In this document: one piece after another, positions 7,368 to 14,716 of the stretch
How positions within the stretch are numbered: the stretch's first letter is position 1
Layout of the letters: each line of letters begins with the position of its first letter
Made by a program: the position numbers and the translations under genes
Assembly: GCA_964437335.1 (NCBI GenBank)
Contig: CAYTGL010000019.1
Span: 1-47,123 of the forward strand
Length of the DNA: 47,123 nt
Direction of reading: 5' to 3'
DNA from: JAITWN01 sp964437335
Lineage (GTDB): Bacteria > Pseudomonadota > Gammaproteobacteria > SZUA-140
The notes under the pieces: generated by a model
The model's database searches: none
Told to the model about the DNA's origin: nothing
The model's input: only the letters and a program-made list of their open reading frames with translations

Positions 7368-9065
7368 TTAGTGGAGGGCCTCTTCGGCGCGCTTGCGAGC
7401 AAGGAGGCCCGCCAACGGCTGATGCCAATCAGAAGGGCCTTGTCGCCGGCGCGCGATTTTCCATAGTGGCTCTTGGGGGTCGGCCGGTTCTAGCGGTGTG
7501 CGGCGCGGTTCTGTGATTTTAGGAGGTGGAGTATGCTTGAATGTATGAAAGGTGTTGGCGTCGAGGACGTAGTCGGTCCAGAGTCGGATGGGTTCGCGGT
7601 GACGAGTGCCGTCATCGAGAATCAAGAAACAGTGCTTGTCTGTGGAGCTGGTGTGCAGAATTTCGTCAGCCTTTAGGGAAGGAACGATGACTTCGGAGAG
7701 GGTACGACGCGTAGATGGGTCGAATGGGCGGTCGTCCTCAGACGTGCCGGTAAGCATTCGGCTACTTTCCTTGGAGAAGGCCTGAATCCCTTTGATGTCC
7801 TCCACGCCGGTCACGGTGAAGTACATCTTGGCAAATGTGTTGTCGCGGACAATGTCGGCTAGGCTCATGTCGCGTGTAGAAAGTTGAGCCGTGGTTTGGT
7901 TGGCCATGATTAACGAGAGGCCGAACTTGCTCGCCTGAGCGAGAAGACTCGCGTAAGACCTGCCGGCGAGTTCCTGAAACTCATCGACGAAAACCCAAGC
8001 ATGCGGCAGGGGCATTCCCCGTTGCTCGGGCTTTAATGCCTGGACACGTTGCATGGCGGCGTTAATGAGTGTATAGAGGCCAAGACCAGCAATCTGGCGG
8101 GCGGTCATAGCCTCGCCGATAGTTGGACAGAAAAAATAAATGACCTCCGCCCTGTCGAGGGCGCGTTGCATGTTGATGACGTTTTCCGCAAGCGGGTCTG
8201 TGGGCTTGAGCTGCTCGTATTCGAGCAAGAACTGAAATATCATGCGGATTTCATCAGCGTCTTTGACGTTCTGGTGTTGCAAATGGAAAGCAATATCGTC
8301 GATGGTAGTTTGAGCTGCGGTCCCGCGTTTCTTCTGCGTGACAGTATGGGCGACATTCAGGAGGGCACTTAGATTCCGCTGACTATAGTAGCTACCGCCG
8401 TAAACAAGTCCGTGGTCGAGTGAGAACGCTTGCTGGAGTAGGATGGCGATTCGAATCAGGCGGTCGGTCGGGCCGCCGGTGGCCGCCTGGAGAGGGTCAA
8501 AGAAATGCCACTCGTCGTCGGGCTCTAGCGACAGAAAACGAAAAGTGCGGTCATCGCCCGCGAGTTGCTTAGCGAAATTAAAAAGAGCTAAGTCGCCTCC
8601 CAAATCAAAAACAAATATCGCATCCTTGAAATCCGTCGTGATGAGCCGGCCGTCGGGTGCGTAAGCGGCGTAGGGTCGAGCGAGTTGTGCGAGTAGCGGC
8701 GTAATCGCAAGCGAGCTTTTGCCGGAGCGGGTTCTGCCGCGAACGTGCATGTGGCCGTTCTTGAGGAGGTCGCGAGATATTGCGATGGGTTCGCCCGGAG
8801 CACCGGCGCTGTAGTCAGGCGGACCCTGGTCGGCGGCATCCGGCTTCGGGTACTCCCACTGAAGGCCGAGAACTATGGGGTCATAGTTCGGCGGCAATGA
8901 AAGCTTTTGACGAACTGCGTCCGGATTCTCTCGGTAATACCGAAGCCGGTCGGAAGGTGTGCGTGGGTCTTCCGGAGGAGAATCGGCTGGCTTGGCTGGC
9001 GCCGACTGAGGCTGGCCTCTGCCGAGCAAACCGCGGAGGAGTTGGGACGCAGGGTCGGCCGACAT
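7368..9065 (-). CDS. VirD4/TraD-like type IV coupling ATPase
   Basis: The protein has a Walker A motif GRTRSGKSS at about 110-118 and a Walker B motif WVFVDEFQEL near 355-365, in the arrangement of VirD4/TraD/TraG coupling proteins and HerA-like DNA pumps that bring DNA to a secretion channel. MSADP at 9065 is chosen as start because GAGGG precedes it. The frame stays open further upstream and there encodes a hydrophobic stretch (VLAILAIALYAIW), but with only a TTG start and a stop at about 9196. An N-terminal anchor, typical of VirD4, may therefore have been lost or use a weak start. No relaxase or VirB4 is present in the window. Confidence 0.75.
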   Translation of the reverse strand: MSADPASQLLRGLLGRGQPQSAPAKPADSPPEDPRTPSDRLRYYRENPDAVRQKLSLPPNYDPIVLGLQWEYPKPDAADQGPPDYSAGAPGEPIAISRDLLKNGHMHVRGRTRSGKSSLAITPLLAQLARPYAAYAPDGRLITTDFKDAIFVFDLGGDLALFNFAKQLAGDDRTFRFLSLEPDDEWHFFDPLQAATGGPTDRLIRIAILLQQAFSLDHGLVYGGSYYSQRNLSALLNVAHTVTQKKRGTAAQTTIDDIAFHLQHQNVKDADEIRMIFQFLLEYEQLKPTDPLAENVINMQRALDRAEVIYFFCPTIGEAMTARQIAGLGLYTLINAAMQRVQALKPEQRGMPLPHAWVFVDEFQELAGRSYASLLAQASKFGLSLIMANQTTAQLSTRDMSLADIVRDNTFAKMYFTVTGVEDIKGIQAFSKESSRMLTGTSEDDRPFDPSTRRTLSEVIVPSLKADEILHTSSTDKHCFLILDDGTRHREPIRLWTDYVLDANTFHTFKHTPPPKITEPRRTPLEPADPQEPLWKIARRRQGPSDWHQPLAGLLARKRAEEALH

Positions 9066-9515
9066 AGTATCACCCTCGCTCAAAGAGCGTGCCGTATTCG
9101 GCATAGGTCGGCCCGGCCCCTCCCGCGGAACGGGGCCGATCCAGATAGCGTACAAAGCAATGGCAAGAATTGCGAGTACTGGCCCGGGAAGAACCTAGGG
9201 TGCCCGGAATTGGTGGCTGCGATGTTTGAGCGCCGGTAATAGCCAGGATGGTCAGCGCTGGTAAAATGCGGCATACAGGATGGCCGCAACGTCGGCACTC
9301 CTGGTGAGCGACCTTAGCTGAGGCGGCAGAGAAGGAGAATACGTTTGCTTAGCAAGCCTGATGCTTCCTGACGGTTTACGAACCACGCATTTGAGATGCG
9401 AGGGTCGTGCTGTCATTTGCATGGTGGAACTTGGAGTTTTCAAGGTCCATGTGCCTTGGGGCGATTGTTACATGCGGTAGCAATCTCCCCGTTAACTGGA
9501 AGTTGGAGAAGGGGT
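9066..9515. other. Intergenic region, 450 bp
   Basis: This region separates the reverse coupling-ATPase gene from the forward small membrane protein. The minus-strand frame of the ATPase remains open to about 9196 and codes a hydrophobic stretch without a good start. I see no convincing gene, hairpin or promoter elsewhere; it presumably holds divergent promoters. Confidence 0.4.
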
Positions 9516-9680
9516 ATGGCTAAGAAAAACGAAAAACTAGAAACACTAATGGAGTTGGCGATTAAGGCGATGCTCATGCGGAACAACCTGATTTGGACTG
9601 TTGTCCGATTCGGGCTCTGCATGGCACTCGCCATCGTCGCTCTAATTGGCTATCTAGTTGGGCGTATGCTCTCAGTTTAA
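9516..9680 (+). CDS. Small single-pass membrane protein, 54 aa
   Basis: A strong ribosome-binding site (GGAGAAGGGG) precedes the ATG at 9516. The N-terminus is charged (MAKKNEKLETLMELA) and a single transmembrane helix spans about 28-50 (FGLCMALAIVALIGYLVG). No family is known to me. It is monocistronic, ending before a hairpin, and stands between conjugation-type genes, so it may be an accessory envelope peptide of the mobile element. Confidence 0.6.
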   Translation: MAKKNEKLETLMELAIKAMLMRNNLIWTVVRFGLCMALAIVALIGYLVGRMLSV

Positions 9681-9690
9681 TTAACCAGGG

Positions 9691-9731
9691 GGTCAGTCGT
9701 GCTATGGCACCACGACTGGCCTCCACTTTTT
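9691..9731 (+). terminator. Terminator-like hairpin
   Basis: GGTCAGTCGTG at 9691-9701 pairs with CACGACTGGCC at 9711-9721 (one G-U), followed a few bases later by TTTTT. It follows the 54-residue membrane protein gene. Confidence 0.6.
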
Positions 9732-9800
9732 CAAGAGTAGCACGGCAAGTGGCCTCTGGGCAAAAGGAATCCGTCAACGATTCGTCTGCTGGTTGTCGCC

Positions 9801-10568
9801 CTAAGATTTCAAGCCCTTAATCGCTTCGTCCAAAGTTTGCGGAGTCGGGCCGAGGCGAACCGTGAATCGAGCAAGGCGACTAAGCGACGGACCGTCGTTC
9901 TTTTGCTGCGAGAAGAGCTTTTGGGTCGCGCTACGTCGCTGTTCATTTGGAACCAAGACCGCGAAACCATAGTCGCCGACTTCGATAAGCGGCTTAAGTG
10001 CCGCGTTTTCGAGGGCAGGCGTAAGGCAATTCTTTTTGGCGTGCTTGAGAACGTCACCTGGCTCGGAAGTGGTCGCGTAAATCCGATATAGAACCGCTCC
10101 TAATTCATCGTCCGAAACGACATGATTGACATTGTGGTGAGGAGCCTTCTCCCCAAGTATTGGCAGTAGGTCCTCTCGGTCTACGCGATGAAACCGTTTC
10201 TTCTCCATGGTGCAGAGCCAAAGGATAGCAAGGCTCGTTTCAATGTCCTTGGGCGGCTTCGTGACGGTTGATTTGGCTCCGATGCGTTTCGCACCTTCTT
10301 TTGTGAGGATGTAGTATTTGTAGTCGTTGTTGAAACGAAGCGGCTCTTTGCCGTAGGTTTGCGTAAGGAGTCCGGTACACGACAAACCATGAAGGGCGTT
10401 CCCGGCTCGCTCAAGTGCTTTCTCCCGGCTTTCGAACTGGTCCTCCGGGAAGAACAGCCGTTGGACGGGATAGGTGAACGTGAGACCGTAAAGGGCGACG
10501 TGCCTAAGGATGGGCAGGTCAGTGGCTCGGTCACCAGAGTTGGTAGGGGTAGCCTTTGGCTTGGCCAT
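9801..10568 (-). CDS. Hypothetical winged-helix-like plasmid protein, 255 aa
   Basis: The N-terminal half (residues 20-105) reads like a winged helix: helices with LPILRHVALYGLTFTYPVQRLFF and ALERAGNALHGLSCTGLLTQ, then the strand-like YKYYILTKEGAKRIG. The C-terminal half is unassigned. GGAGG before the ATG at 10568 decides the start, and the gene overlaps the end of the upstream gene by 38 bases, so the two are coupled. The pairing resembles plasmid loci in which replication-relaxation-type proteins occur as neighbours. Function is unknown. Confidence 0.6.
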   Translation of the reverse strand: MAKPKATPTNSGDRATDLPILRHVALYGLTFTYPVQRLFFPEDQFESREKALERAGNALHGLSCTGLLTQTYGKEPLRFNNDYKYYILTKEGAKRIGAKSTVTKPPKDIETSLAILWLCTMEKKRFHRVDREDLLPILGEKAPHHNVNHVVSDDELGAVLYRIYATTSEPGDVLKHAKKNCLTPALENAALKPLIEVGDYGFAVLVPNEQRRSATQKLFSQQKNDGPSLSRLARFTVRLGPTPQTLDEAIKGLKS

Positions 10569-11160
10569 GAAAGGCCTCCAGTTTTTGCTTTCTGTAGGCT
10601 CCGGCGAATTCAATCAGCATTTCGGTCGTGACCCCGTCGCGGATGAGCACGTCGGGCAAACGAGCATTTTTGCCTCCTCCCTCGGCGTACTGCTGAGCGT
10701 CGGAAATCCAGTGCGAGAGTATCTCCGGGTTGGTTTCGCGTAGTCGCAAATAGACCTGGCTCAAATGGACGTCGTGGGTTGCCTCGGAACGGCGGGGTTT
10801 CCGACCGCCAATATAGCCTCCATATTGCCGCTTGGTCTTGGTCGTCGCAATGACAGCTTCGGTCGGGACGAGTGGTGCTTTCCAGCGGCTCCGCAGCCGG
10901 TAGGCAATGGGCCCGAACTGAGGCGGCGGGTTGCCTGGCCGCCATTCATAGACGGGAGCCCGTAGTTCAATTTCCGGCATGGCCATGATGGTAATCAACT
11001 CGACAAGGCCCTGCTCCTCAAGTTTGCGAAGTCGCTTCTTGGCGTTGTTTCGGGGTCGGACCGTGTGCGACCACCAAGTTCGGGCAACTTGGTCAATAGT
11101 GAAGAGTCGAACCCGTTTAGTCAGAGCCTCTAGCAACTGCTCATTCGCGTCCATGGTCAT
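10531..11160 (-). CDS. Replication-relaxation-like protein
   Basis: The first ~70 residues form a winged-helix-like region (FTIDQVARTWW, AKKRLRKLEEQGLVEL). The C-terminal half has THDVHLSQVYLRLRE, a conserved W, then ARLPDVLIRDG and LIEFAGAYRK. This order resembles the replication-relaxation family (PF13814) of plasmid and ICE proteins, whose C-terminal part looks like a nuclease fold; I assign it from memory of the family. The start may be the ATG at 11160 or 11154. It is the first gene of a reverse operon with the coupled 255-residue protein. Confidence 0.55.
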   Translation of the reverse strand: MTMDANEQLLEALTKRVRLFTIDQVARTWWSHTVRPRNNAKKRLRKLEEQGLVELITIMAMPEIELRAPVYEWRPGNPPPQFGPIAYRLRSRWKAPLVPTEAVIATTKTKRQYGGYIGGRKPRRSEATHDVHLSQVYLRLRETNPEILSHWISDAQQYAEGGGKNARLPDVLIRDGVTTEMLIEFAGAYRKQKLEAFHGQAKGYPYQLW

Positions 11161-11230
11161 CTCGCGATGGCCGGAAAAGCATTGGTCAGTTTTCTATGGG
11201 TGAACGTGAGCCGTCTGCACATTTCCCGAT

Positions 11231-11253
11231 ACCTTTTTGGGACATGGTACACC
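11231..11253 (+). promoter_or_regulatory. Copy B of the repeated operator-like element
   Basis: The 23-nt block with core TGGGACATGGTACACC lies in the divergent intergenic region upstream of abiEi. It is nearly identical to 6783-6805 (minus strand). Type IV antitoxins of the AbiEi family are known to repress their own promoter through repeats, so this is a candidate binding site. Confidence 0.5.
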
Positions 11254-11402
11254 GGAAAAGTAGCTGCCTGTAGCCGCAAAGCATTGCGGAATAGCGGGTT
11301 AGACGGAGCGGCTTCGAGCGGGTGTTTCTCGGCGGATAGCAACTAGACATTTCGCGGGCGTGGTACATAATCTAGGTAGATATTTACAAAAACCTGGATT
11401 TC

Positions 11403-11418
11403 GTACCATGTCCAAAAT
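11403..11418 (-). promoter_or_regulatory. Copy C, inverted partial element at the abiEi start
   Basis: The minus strand reads TTTTGGACATGGTAC across the abiEi start codon, matching copy B apart from one missing G and in the opposite orientation. A further partial copy (GCGTGGTACAT) lies near 11356. Together they frame the abiEi promoter. Confidence 0.45.
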
Positions 11419-12007
11419 TCAGGAAAAGACGCTGAAACTAGTGCAGAAGGCTGGAGTTCTGCGTCCACGGGAACTGGCTGCGGCAGGCATACCGCGGACC
11501 GCCCTTAGCCGACTGGAGCGAGCGGGCCAGGTCCGCCGTGTTGGGCGGGGGCTGTACACGGCAGCGGATGCCAAGGCGACAGAGCATATCGATGTTATGG
11601 AAGTCTGCAAGCGAGTCCCTCAAGGCGTGGTCTGCCTGATTTCTGCTCTCAATTTTCATGGGATGACGACGCAAATACCACACGAGGTGTGGCTGGCGGT
11701 GGGCATCAAATCGCACAAGCCGCGGATTGAATACCCTCCGGTGCGAGTCGTCCGATTCTCGAAAGCGGCTCTTGAATTCGGCGCAGAATCGCACGTCATC
11801 GACGGAGTAACCGTGCGAGTGACAACCCCGGCGAAGACTGTTGCCGACTGCTTCAAGTACCGAAACAAAGTCTGCCTGGACGTGGCAATTGAAGCCCTGA
11901 AGGATTATTGGAGGGAGAAGAAAGGGACGGTTGACCAACTTTGGCAGGCGGCGGAAGTCTGCCGGGTAAAGAATGTCATGCGGCCGTACCTGGAGGCTAT
12001 CGTATGA
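11408..12007 (+). CDS. abiEi: AbiEi-type antitoxin/transcriptional regulator
   Basis: The N-terminal winged helix (TLKLVQKAGVLRPRELAAAGIPRTALSRL, RVGRGLYT) followed by the C-terminal body with GVVCLISALNFHGMTTQIPHEVW and the tail VCRVKNVMRPYLEA are hallmarks of AbiEi antitoxins of type IV (abortive-infection) systems. These bind DNA, repress their operon and counteract the AbiEii nucleotidyltransferase toxin. The start at 11408 fits the family length of about 200 residues. The partner toxin is missing: only a short N-terminal remnant follows at 12004. The protein may persist as a stand-alone regulator. Confidence 0.85.
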   Translation: MSKIQEKTLKLVQKAGVLRPRELAAAGIPRTALSRLERAGQVRRVGRGLYTAADAKATEHIDVMEVCKRVPQGVVCLISALNFHGMTTQIPHEVWLAVGIKSHKPRIEYPPVRVVRFSKAALEFGAESHVIDGVTVRVTTPAKTVADCFKYRNKVCLDVAIEALKDYWREKKGTVDQLWQAAEVCRVKNVMRPYLEAIV

Positions 12008-12102
12008 GGCGGGCGGAGTCCAAAAAGACTCCAGGTATGAATGTGGAGGTAACTCAGCATCGCAAAGCGGGTGCGAGCGACTGGCCACCGGTCTCAAGGG
12101 AA
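12004..12102 (+). pseudogene. Remnant of abiEii 5' end
   Basis: An ATG overlaps the abiEi stop (ATGA), exactly where abiEii normally starts. The reading frame gives a short lysine/arginine-rich leader ending in RKAGAS. The following bases would read VRARLAT, the usual AbiEii continuation, only if two bases were restored near 12083. No nucleotidyltransferase follows; the 3' end of the convergent antitoxin gene begins at 12103. I read this as a truncated, frameshifted abiEii start. Confidence 0.5.
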
Positions 12103-12447
12103 TTAGCCGGTGCTCCTTTGGGGAACGAAGCGAATGTCGACTCGTTTATTCAGAGCCGCTGCGATTCGCGTCAGCATACCTAAAGAGTGGCGGTCGTAAT
12201 CTGCGTCTTCCAGGCGACAGATGACCGAAGCAGTTGTACCGACAAGCTTCGCTAGAGCACGCTGCGACAGCCCCGCCTTGGTGCGAAGGTCATATATCTT
12301 GCGTGCGATTTGCAGGTTGGCGAGTTCCTCGGCAACAAGTCCAGCCATTTCCGGGTCGTTTTCTACGTAGCGACGATGGAGAATCTCGACTGCGTCGCTC
12401 GTCCGTTTCCTTCCCTTAGCATTGGTTTTCTTCTTTAGTTTCGCCAT
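12103..12447 (-). CDS. higA: HigA-type XRE antitoxin
   Basis: The 114-residue protein has a basic N-terminus (KLKKKTNAKGRKR) and a helix-turn-helix of the XRE type at about 50-105 (IYDLRTKAGLSQRALAKLVGTTASVICRLED). This is the usual layout of HigA antitoxins that neutralise HigB and repress the operon. Its start follows directly on the toxin stop (12448), giving the toxin-first order typical of higBA. Confidence 0.85.
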   Translation of the reverse strand: MAKLKKKTNAKGRKRTSDAVEILHRRYVENDPEMAGLVAEELANLQIARKIYDLRTKAGLSQRALAKLVGTTASVICRLEDADYDRHSLGMLTRIAAALNKRVDIRFVPQRSTG

Positions 12448-12816
12448 TTATGTCTCCTCATACGTATGCCTCTCGGGGGCTTTCTCAAACTTTGCCTTTC
12501 GCTGAACGGCAAGGTCGATTTCTCCGACGGGAACAATCCGCTCCTTGGTGCAGCCGTGCGAAACGACGGCAGCAGTTTGGCCATGAAAAAAGTAGAGCAT
12601 GCGGTAGTTCACGCCGCCGAAACCTACCCGAAGTTCGTAGATGCCATCACGCAAGAGGTCTGCTTCGGGGCGTCGTAGCTCGTGACCCAAATCCCGTAAC
12701 CGCTGAATGCGCGCGATGCACTTGGCTTTGGGTTTCTTGGGAAGCGAGTCGAGCCACTCAAGGAGCGGCACTACCCCCGGCTTGTCCTGGAAGAAAACAA
12801 CCCTTGTAGCTGGCAT
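12448..12816 (-). CDS. higB: HigB/Gp49-like (RelE-fold) toxin
   Basis: The 122-residue protein matches the phage-derived Gp49-like HigB/RelE family: PLLEWLDSLPKKPKAKCIARIQRL, ELRRPEADLLRDGIYELRV, YRMLYFFHGQTAAVVSHGCTKE. Such toxins are ribosome-dependent mRNA interferases. AGGAGG lies before the ATG at 12816. A perfect 20-bp palindrome overlaps the promoter upstream, which fits autorepression by the HigBA complex. Confidence 0.85.
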   Translation of the reverse strand: MPATRVVFFQDKPGVVPLLEWLDSLPKKPKAKCIARIQRLRDLGHELRRPEADLLRDGIYELRVGFGGVNYRMLYFFHGQTAAVVSHGCTKERIVPVGEIDLAVQRKAKFEKAPERHTYEET

Positions 12817-12832
12817 CCGTGCCTCCTATGCA

Positions 12833-12861
12833 ATGTTCGCACATGTGCGAACACATGTCAA
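12833..12861 (-). promoter_or_regulatory. higBA promoter and palindromic operator
   Basis: The 20-bp sequence TGTTCGCACATGTGCGAACA (12834-12853) is a perfect palindrome. On the minus strand a TTGACA -35 box (12856-12861) is followed after 17 bases by GAACAT (12833-12838) as a possible -10 box, so the operator covers the spacer and -10. It lies 17 bases upstream of the higB start. 12862-12990 shows no further feature. Confidence 0.7.
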
Positions 12862-12990
12862 GGTTGCTTCTCTCGCCGAATTCTAGAGAAACGTAACGAT
12901 TTCGGGCTGTTAGTTCACCAGAAACGGAATTCTCGTGCGGTAAGGGGGACCGATGCCGCGGCGTACCAGGCATTGGTCGCTTGCCGAAGC

Positions 12991-13413
12991 CTAAGCAAGA
13001 AAGGCGTGTTTGCGAAGCCACGTCTGCAATGCAGCCTCGATGATTTCCTGCTGTGTGGCTGGCTCGCGTCGATTGAGCTTCTGCTCCAAATACGCCCGGC
13101 GAAGCGCTTCGGCTGTGCGAGCCTGAAGTCGCGTTGTAATCGCCACAAGATAGTCGTCATTGGCGAGCCTTGAATTGCTTTTCAGGACGGTATCTTTCGC
13201 GACAGTTGATGTTCGTCCGCGGTGTGTCTTCGTTAGTCGGTCGGATTCGGTTGGTTCCTGCAATTCGACGGCAGTTTCAGCGACGGCCTGCTCGGATTGC
13301 CGGGCGGACAGTACACCTGGCGCATCGTCCGCTTTGGTCGCGTTATCGCCTCTGATGAAGGCGAGCTTTTCAGGCGTTAGAAGTGCGTTACTTAGCGAGC
13401 GATGCTTTGACAT
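12991..13413 (-). CDS. Probable partition partner of ParA, 140 aa
   Basis: The C-terminal half (about 85-137) is helical and reads like a CopG/ParG-type dimerising DNA-binding or replicon-associated motif (AITTRLQARTAEALRRAYLEQKLNRREPATQQEIIEAALQTWL). The N-terminal half is polar and probably unstructured. It overlaps the end of parA by 26 bases, the position where a small centromere-binding protein is found in type Ib parA loci. The family call rests on context more than on sequence. Confidence 0.6.
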   Translation of the reverse strand: MSKHRSLSNALLTPEKLAFIRGDNATKADDAPGVLSARQSEQAVAETAVELQEPTESDRLTKTHRGRTSTVAKDTVLKSNSRLANDDYLVAITTRLQARTAEALRRAYLEQKLNRREPATQQEIIEAALQTWLRKHAFLA

Positions 13414-14095
13414 TGACTGTCCCCTCCCCTATTTCTGTTTCGTCGTTGTTTGTGTCGACAAATACGAGCTTGTCGGTCATTAGCTCGACGAAGAGCTGCG
13501 TGAGCTCGGCCGCGGCGTCGCGTTCGCGGGACCCCATGCGAGTGACGACAGTCCCCTGCTGGGCCGCATTGCGGTAGGCTTGAAGGTCTCGAATTGTAGA
13601 GCGAGCGACAGTAAGGCCCAATACCGGCGCTGCTTCGGTCAACTCACGGCTGATGCGGTCACGTTTACGCAGTCGATTAAGAATGAGCCGTCCTTCGGGC
13701 CTGCCACCGTTGATGCTTTGAGCGAACTTCAAGAGCTTGGTTGCCTCCGCAACGCTTCGCAGGTCGAGAATCGACGGCAATACTGGAAAGGCCGCCACGT
13801 CGGCGAGGATTAGCACAGTGCGGCTTAGTTCCTCTAGCCCGCCTGGCGCATCGGCAACAATAAACTCATGCGTTTTGGCCAGCTCTTGGACGGTTGACGC
13901 AACCTCTTCGTGAGTGCCTGCTGTCCGAATAGTGAGTTTAGGCTCGGCCTCGGCCGCCCAAGTCGAACTAGAGTGTTGTTTGTCGGTGTCGAGCAATGCG
14001 ACGCTTTTACCGTGGTCGTGGAGCCAGATGGCCAGATGCACCGCGAGCGTCGACTTCCCTACTCCACCTTTGCTGTTTGCGAACGCGACTAGCAC
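13388..14095 (-). CDS. parA: ParA-family partition ATPase
   Basis: The N-terminus carries the deviant Walker A motif KGGVGKST at residues 9-16, a Walker A' region (VALLDTDKQHSSSTW) and a switch region DAPGGLEELS. At 235 residues and without an N-terminal HTH domain it is a short type Ib ParA. Such proteins position plasmids or integrative elements on the nucleoid with a DNA-bound partner, here probably the overlapping downstream gene. The repeat-rich region before its start is the expected centromere/operator. Confidence 0.9.
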   Translation of the reverse strand: MLVAFANSKGGVGKSTLAVHLAIWLHDHGKSVALLDTDKQHSSSTWAAEAEPKLTIRTAGTHEEVASTVQELAKTHEFIVADAPGGLEELSRTVLILADVAAFPVLPSILDLRSVAEATKLLKFAQSINGGRPEGRLILNRLRKRDRISRELTEAAPVLGLTVARSTIRDLQAYRNAAQQGTVVTRMGSRERDAAAELTQLFVELMTDKLVFVDTNNDETEIGEGTVNVKASLAK

Positions 14096-14114
14096 CCGTC
14101 AAGGTTAGCGCGTC

Positions 14115-14310
14115 ACCAAGCAAGCTAACAAGGATGTTTCTTTGCGGGGCAGTCAGCAAGTCTGCTGACGTGCATGATTGCAGGCCAACAGGCTGGTTGG
14201 CAATCAAAACAGCCAGGCAACAATCTTGCTGACATGTAAACAATCAAGCAAGCTGGCCAGCAAACTTGTCTGCCAATAACCTTGCGGGTTGGTTGACATG
14301 CCAGCTTGTA
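14115..14310. repeat. Repeat-rich parS-like region upstream of parA
   Basis: The region contains several short dyads and repeats: GTCAGCA/TGCTGAC (14152-14169), CCAAC/GTTGG (14185-14200), CAAGCAAGCTGGCCAGC (14245-14261), a second CAAGCAAGCT (14118-14127) and repeated TTGCTGACATG/TTGACATG motifs. Such clusters directly before parA usually serve as centromere and operator. The rest of the 14096-14478 gap holds the promoter of the forward operon. Confidence 0.6.
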
Positions 14311-14414
14311 AGCGAGTTGGCAGGGAGACGGACAGTAGGTGGCGAGGAGGAATTGCGCATTTGCCGCTGGTTCCGTCCGCTGGAGTGGCAAGCGGGGATG
14401 CTATACTCGATTGT

Positions 14415-14431
14415 CGGACTTTGGTAAGGTT
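14415..14431 (+). promoter_or_regulatory. Shared 17-nt element upstream of HTH gene 1
   Basis: CGGACTTTGGTAAGGTT lies 47 bases before the ATG at 14479. The same sequence with one change is found 43 bases before the start of the related HTH gene at 29847. A conserved element at the same distance from two paralogous regulators is a good candidate for their autoregulatory operator or promoter. Confidence 0.65.
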
Positions 14432-14478
14432 AAGCAACCCTCAAACCCTGGTCCGACCGGACTCCTGGAAGAGAATCA

Positions 14479-14697
14479 ATGCCCAAGCTGGATGGTTATT
14501 TGCGGATAAAAGAAGCGGCAGAGTATCTCGGCGTGTCGCCGAACACTCTGCGGAATTGGGGACGTAGCGGCAAACTGAACGAGCGGCGTCATCCCATCAA
14601 TGGCTATCGGCTCTACGCGAAAAGGGAACTCGATGCATTGCTCCGCAAGGCAGAGCGTCCCGCGAATAAGAAAATAGGTCGTCGAAAACCAAAGTAA
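14479..14697 (+). CDS. MerR/excisionase-type HTH regulator 1, 72 aa
   Basis: The protein is a single DNA-binding domain: YLRIKEAAEYLGVSPNTLRNWGRSGKL followed by the wing GYRLYAKRELDALL. This is the MerR-like HTH_17 fold used by excisionases and small regulators. It starts the forward restriction-modification operon, 19 bases before hsdR. A close paralogue leads the minus-strand operon at 29.8 kb. Control of the operon, probably by autoregulation, is the likely role. Confidence 0.8.
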   Translation: MPKLDGYLRIKEAAEYLGVSPNTLRNWGRSGKLNERRHPINGYRLYAKRELDALLRKAERPANKKIGRRKPK

Positions 14698-14716
14698 GGT
14701 TCCGTGAGGGGCGGCT

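Noticed and set aside
14115..14310. CRISPR array
   Set aside because: Repeats are short, unequal and irregularly spaced, with no regular spacers or cas genes; the parA context explains them better.
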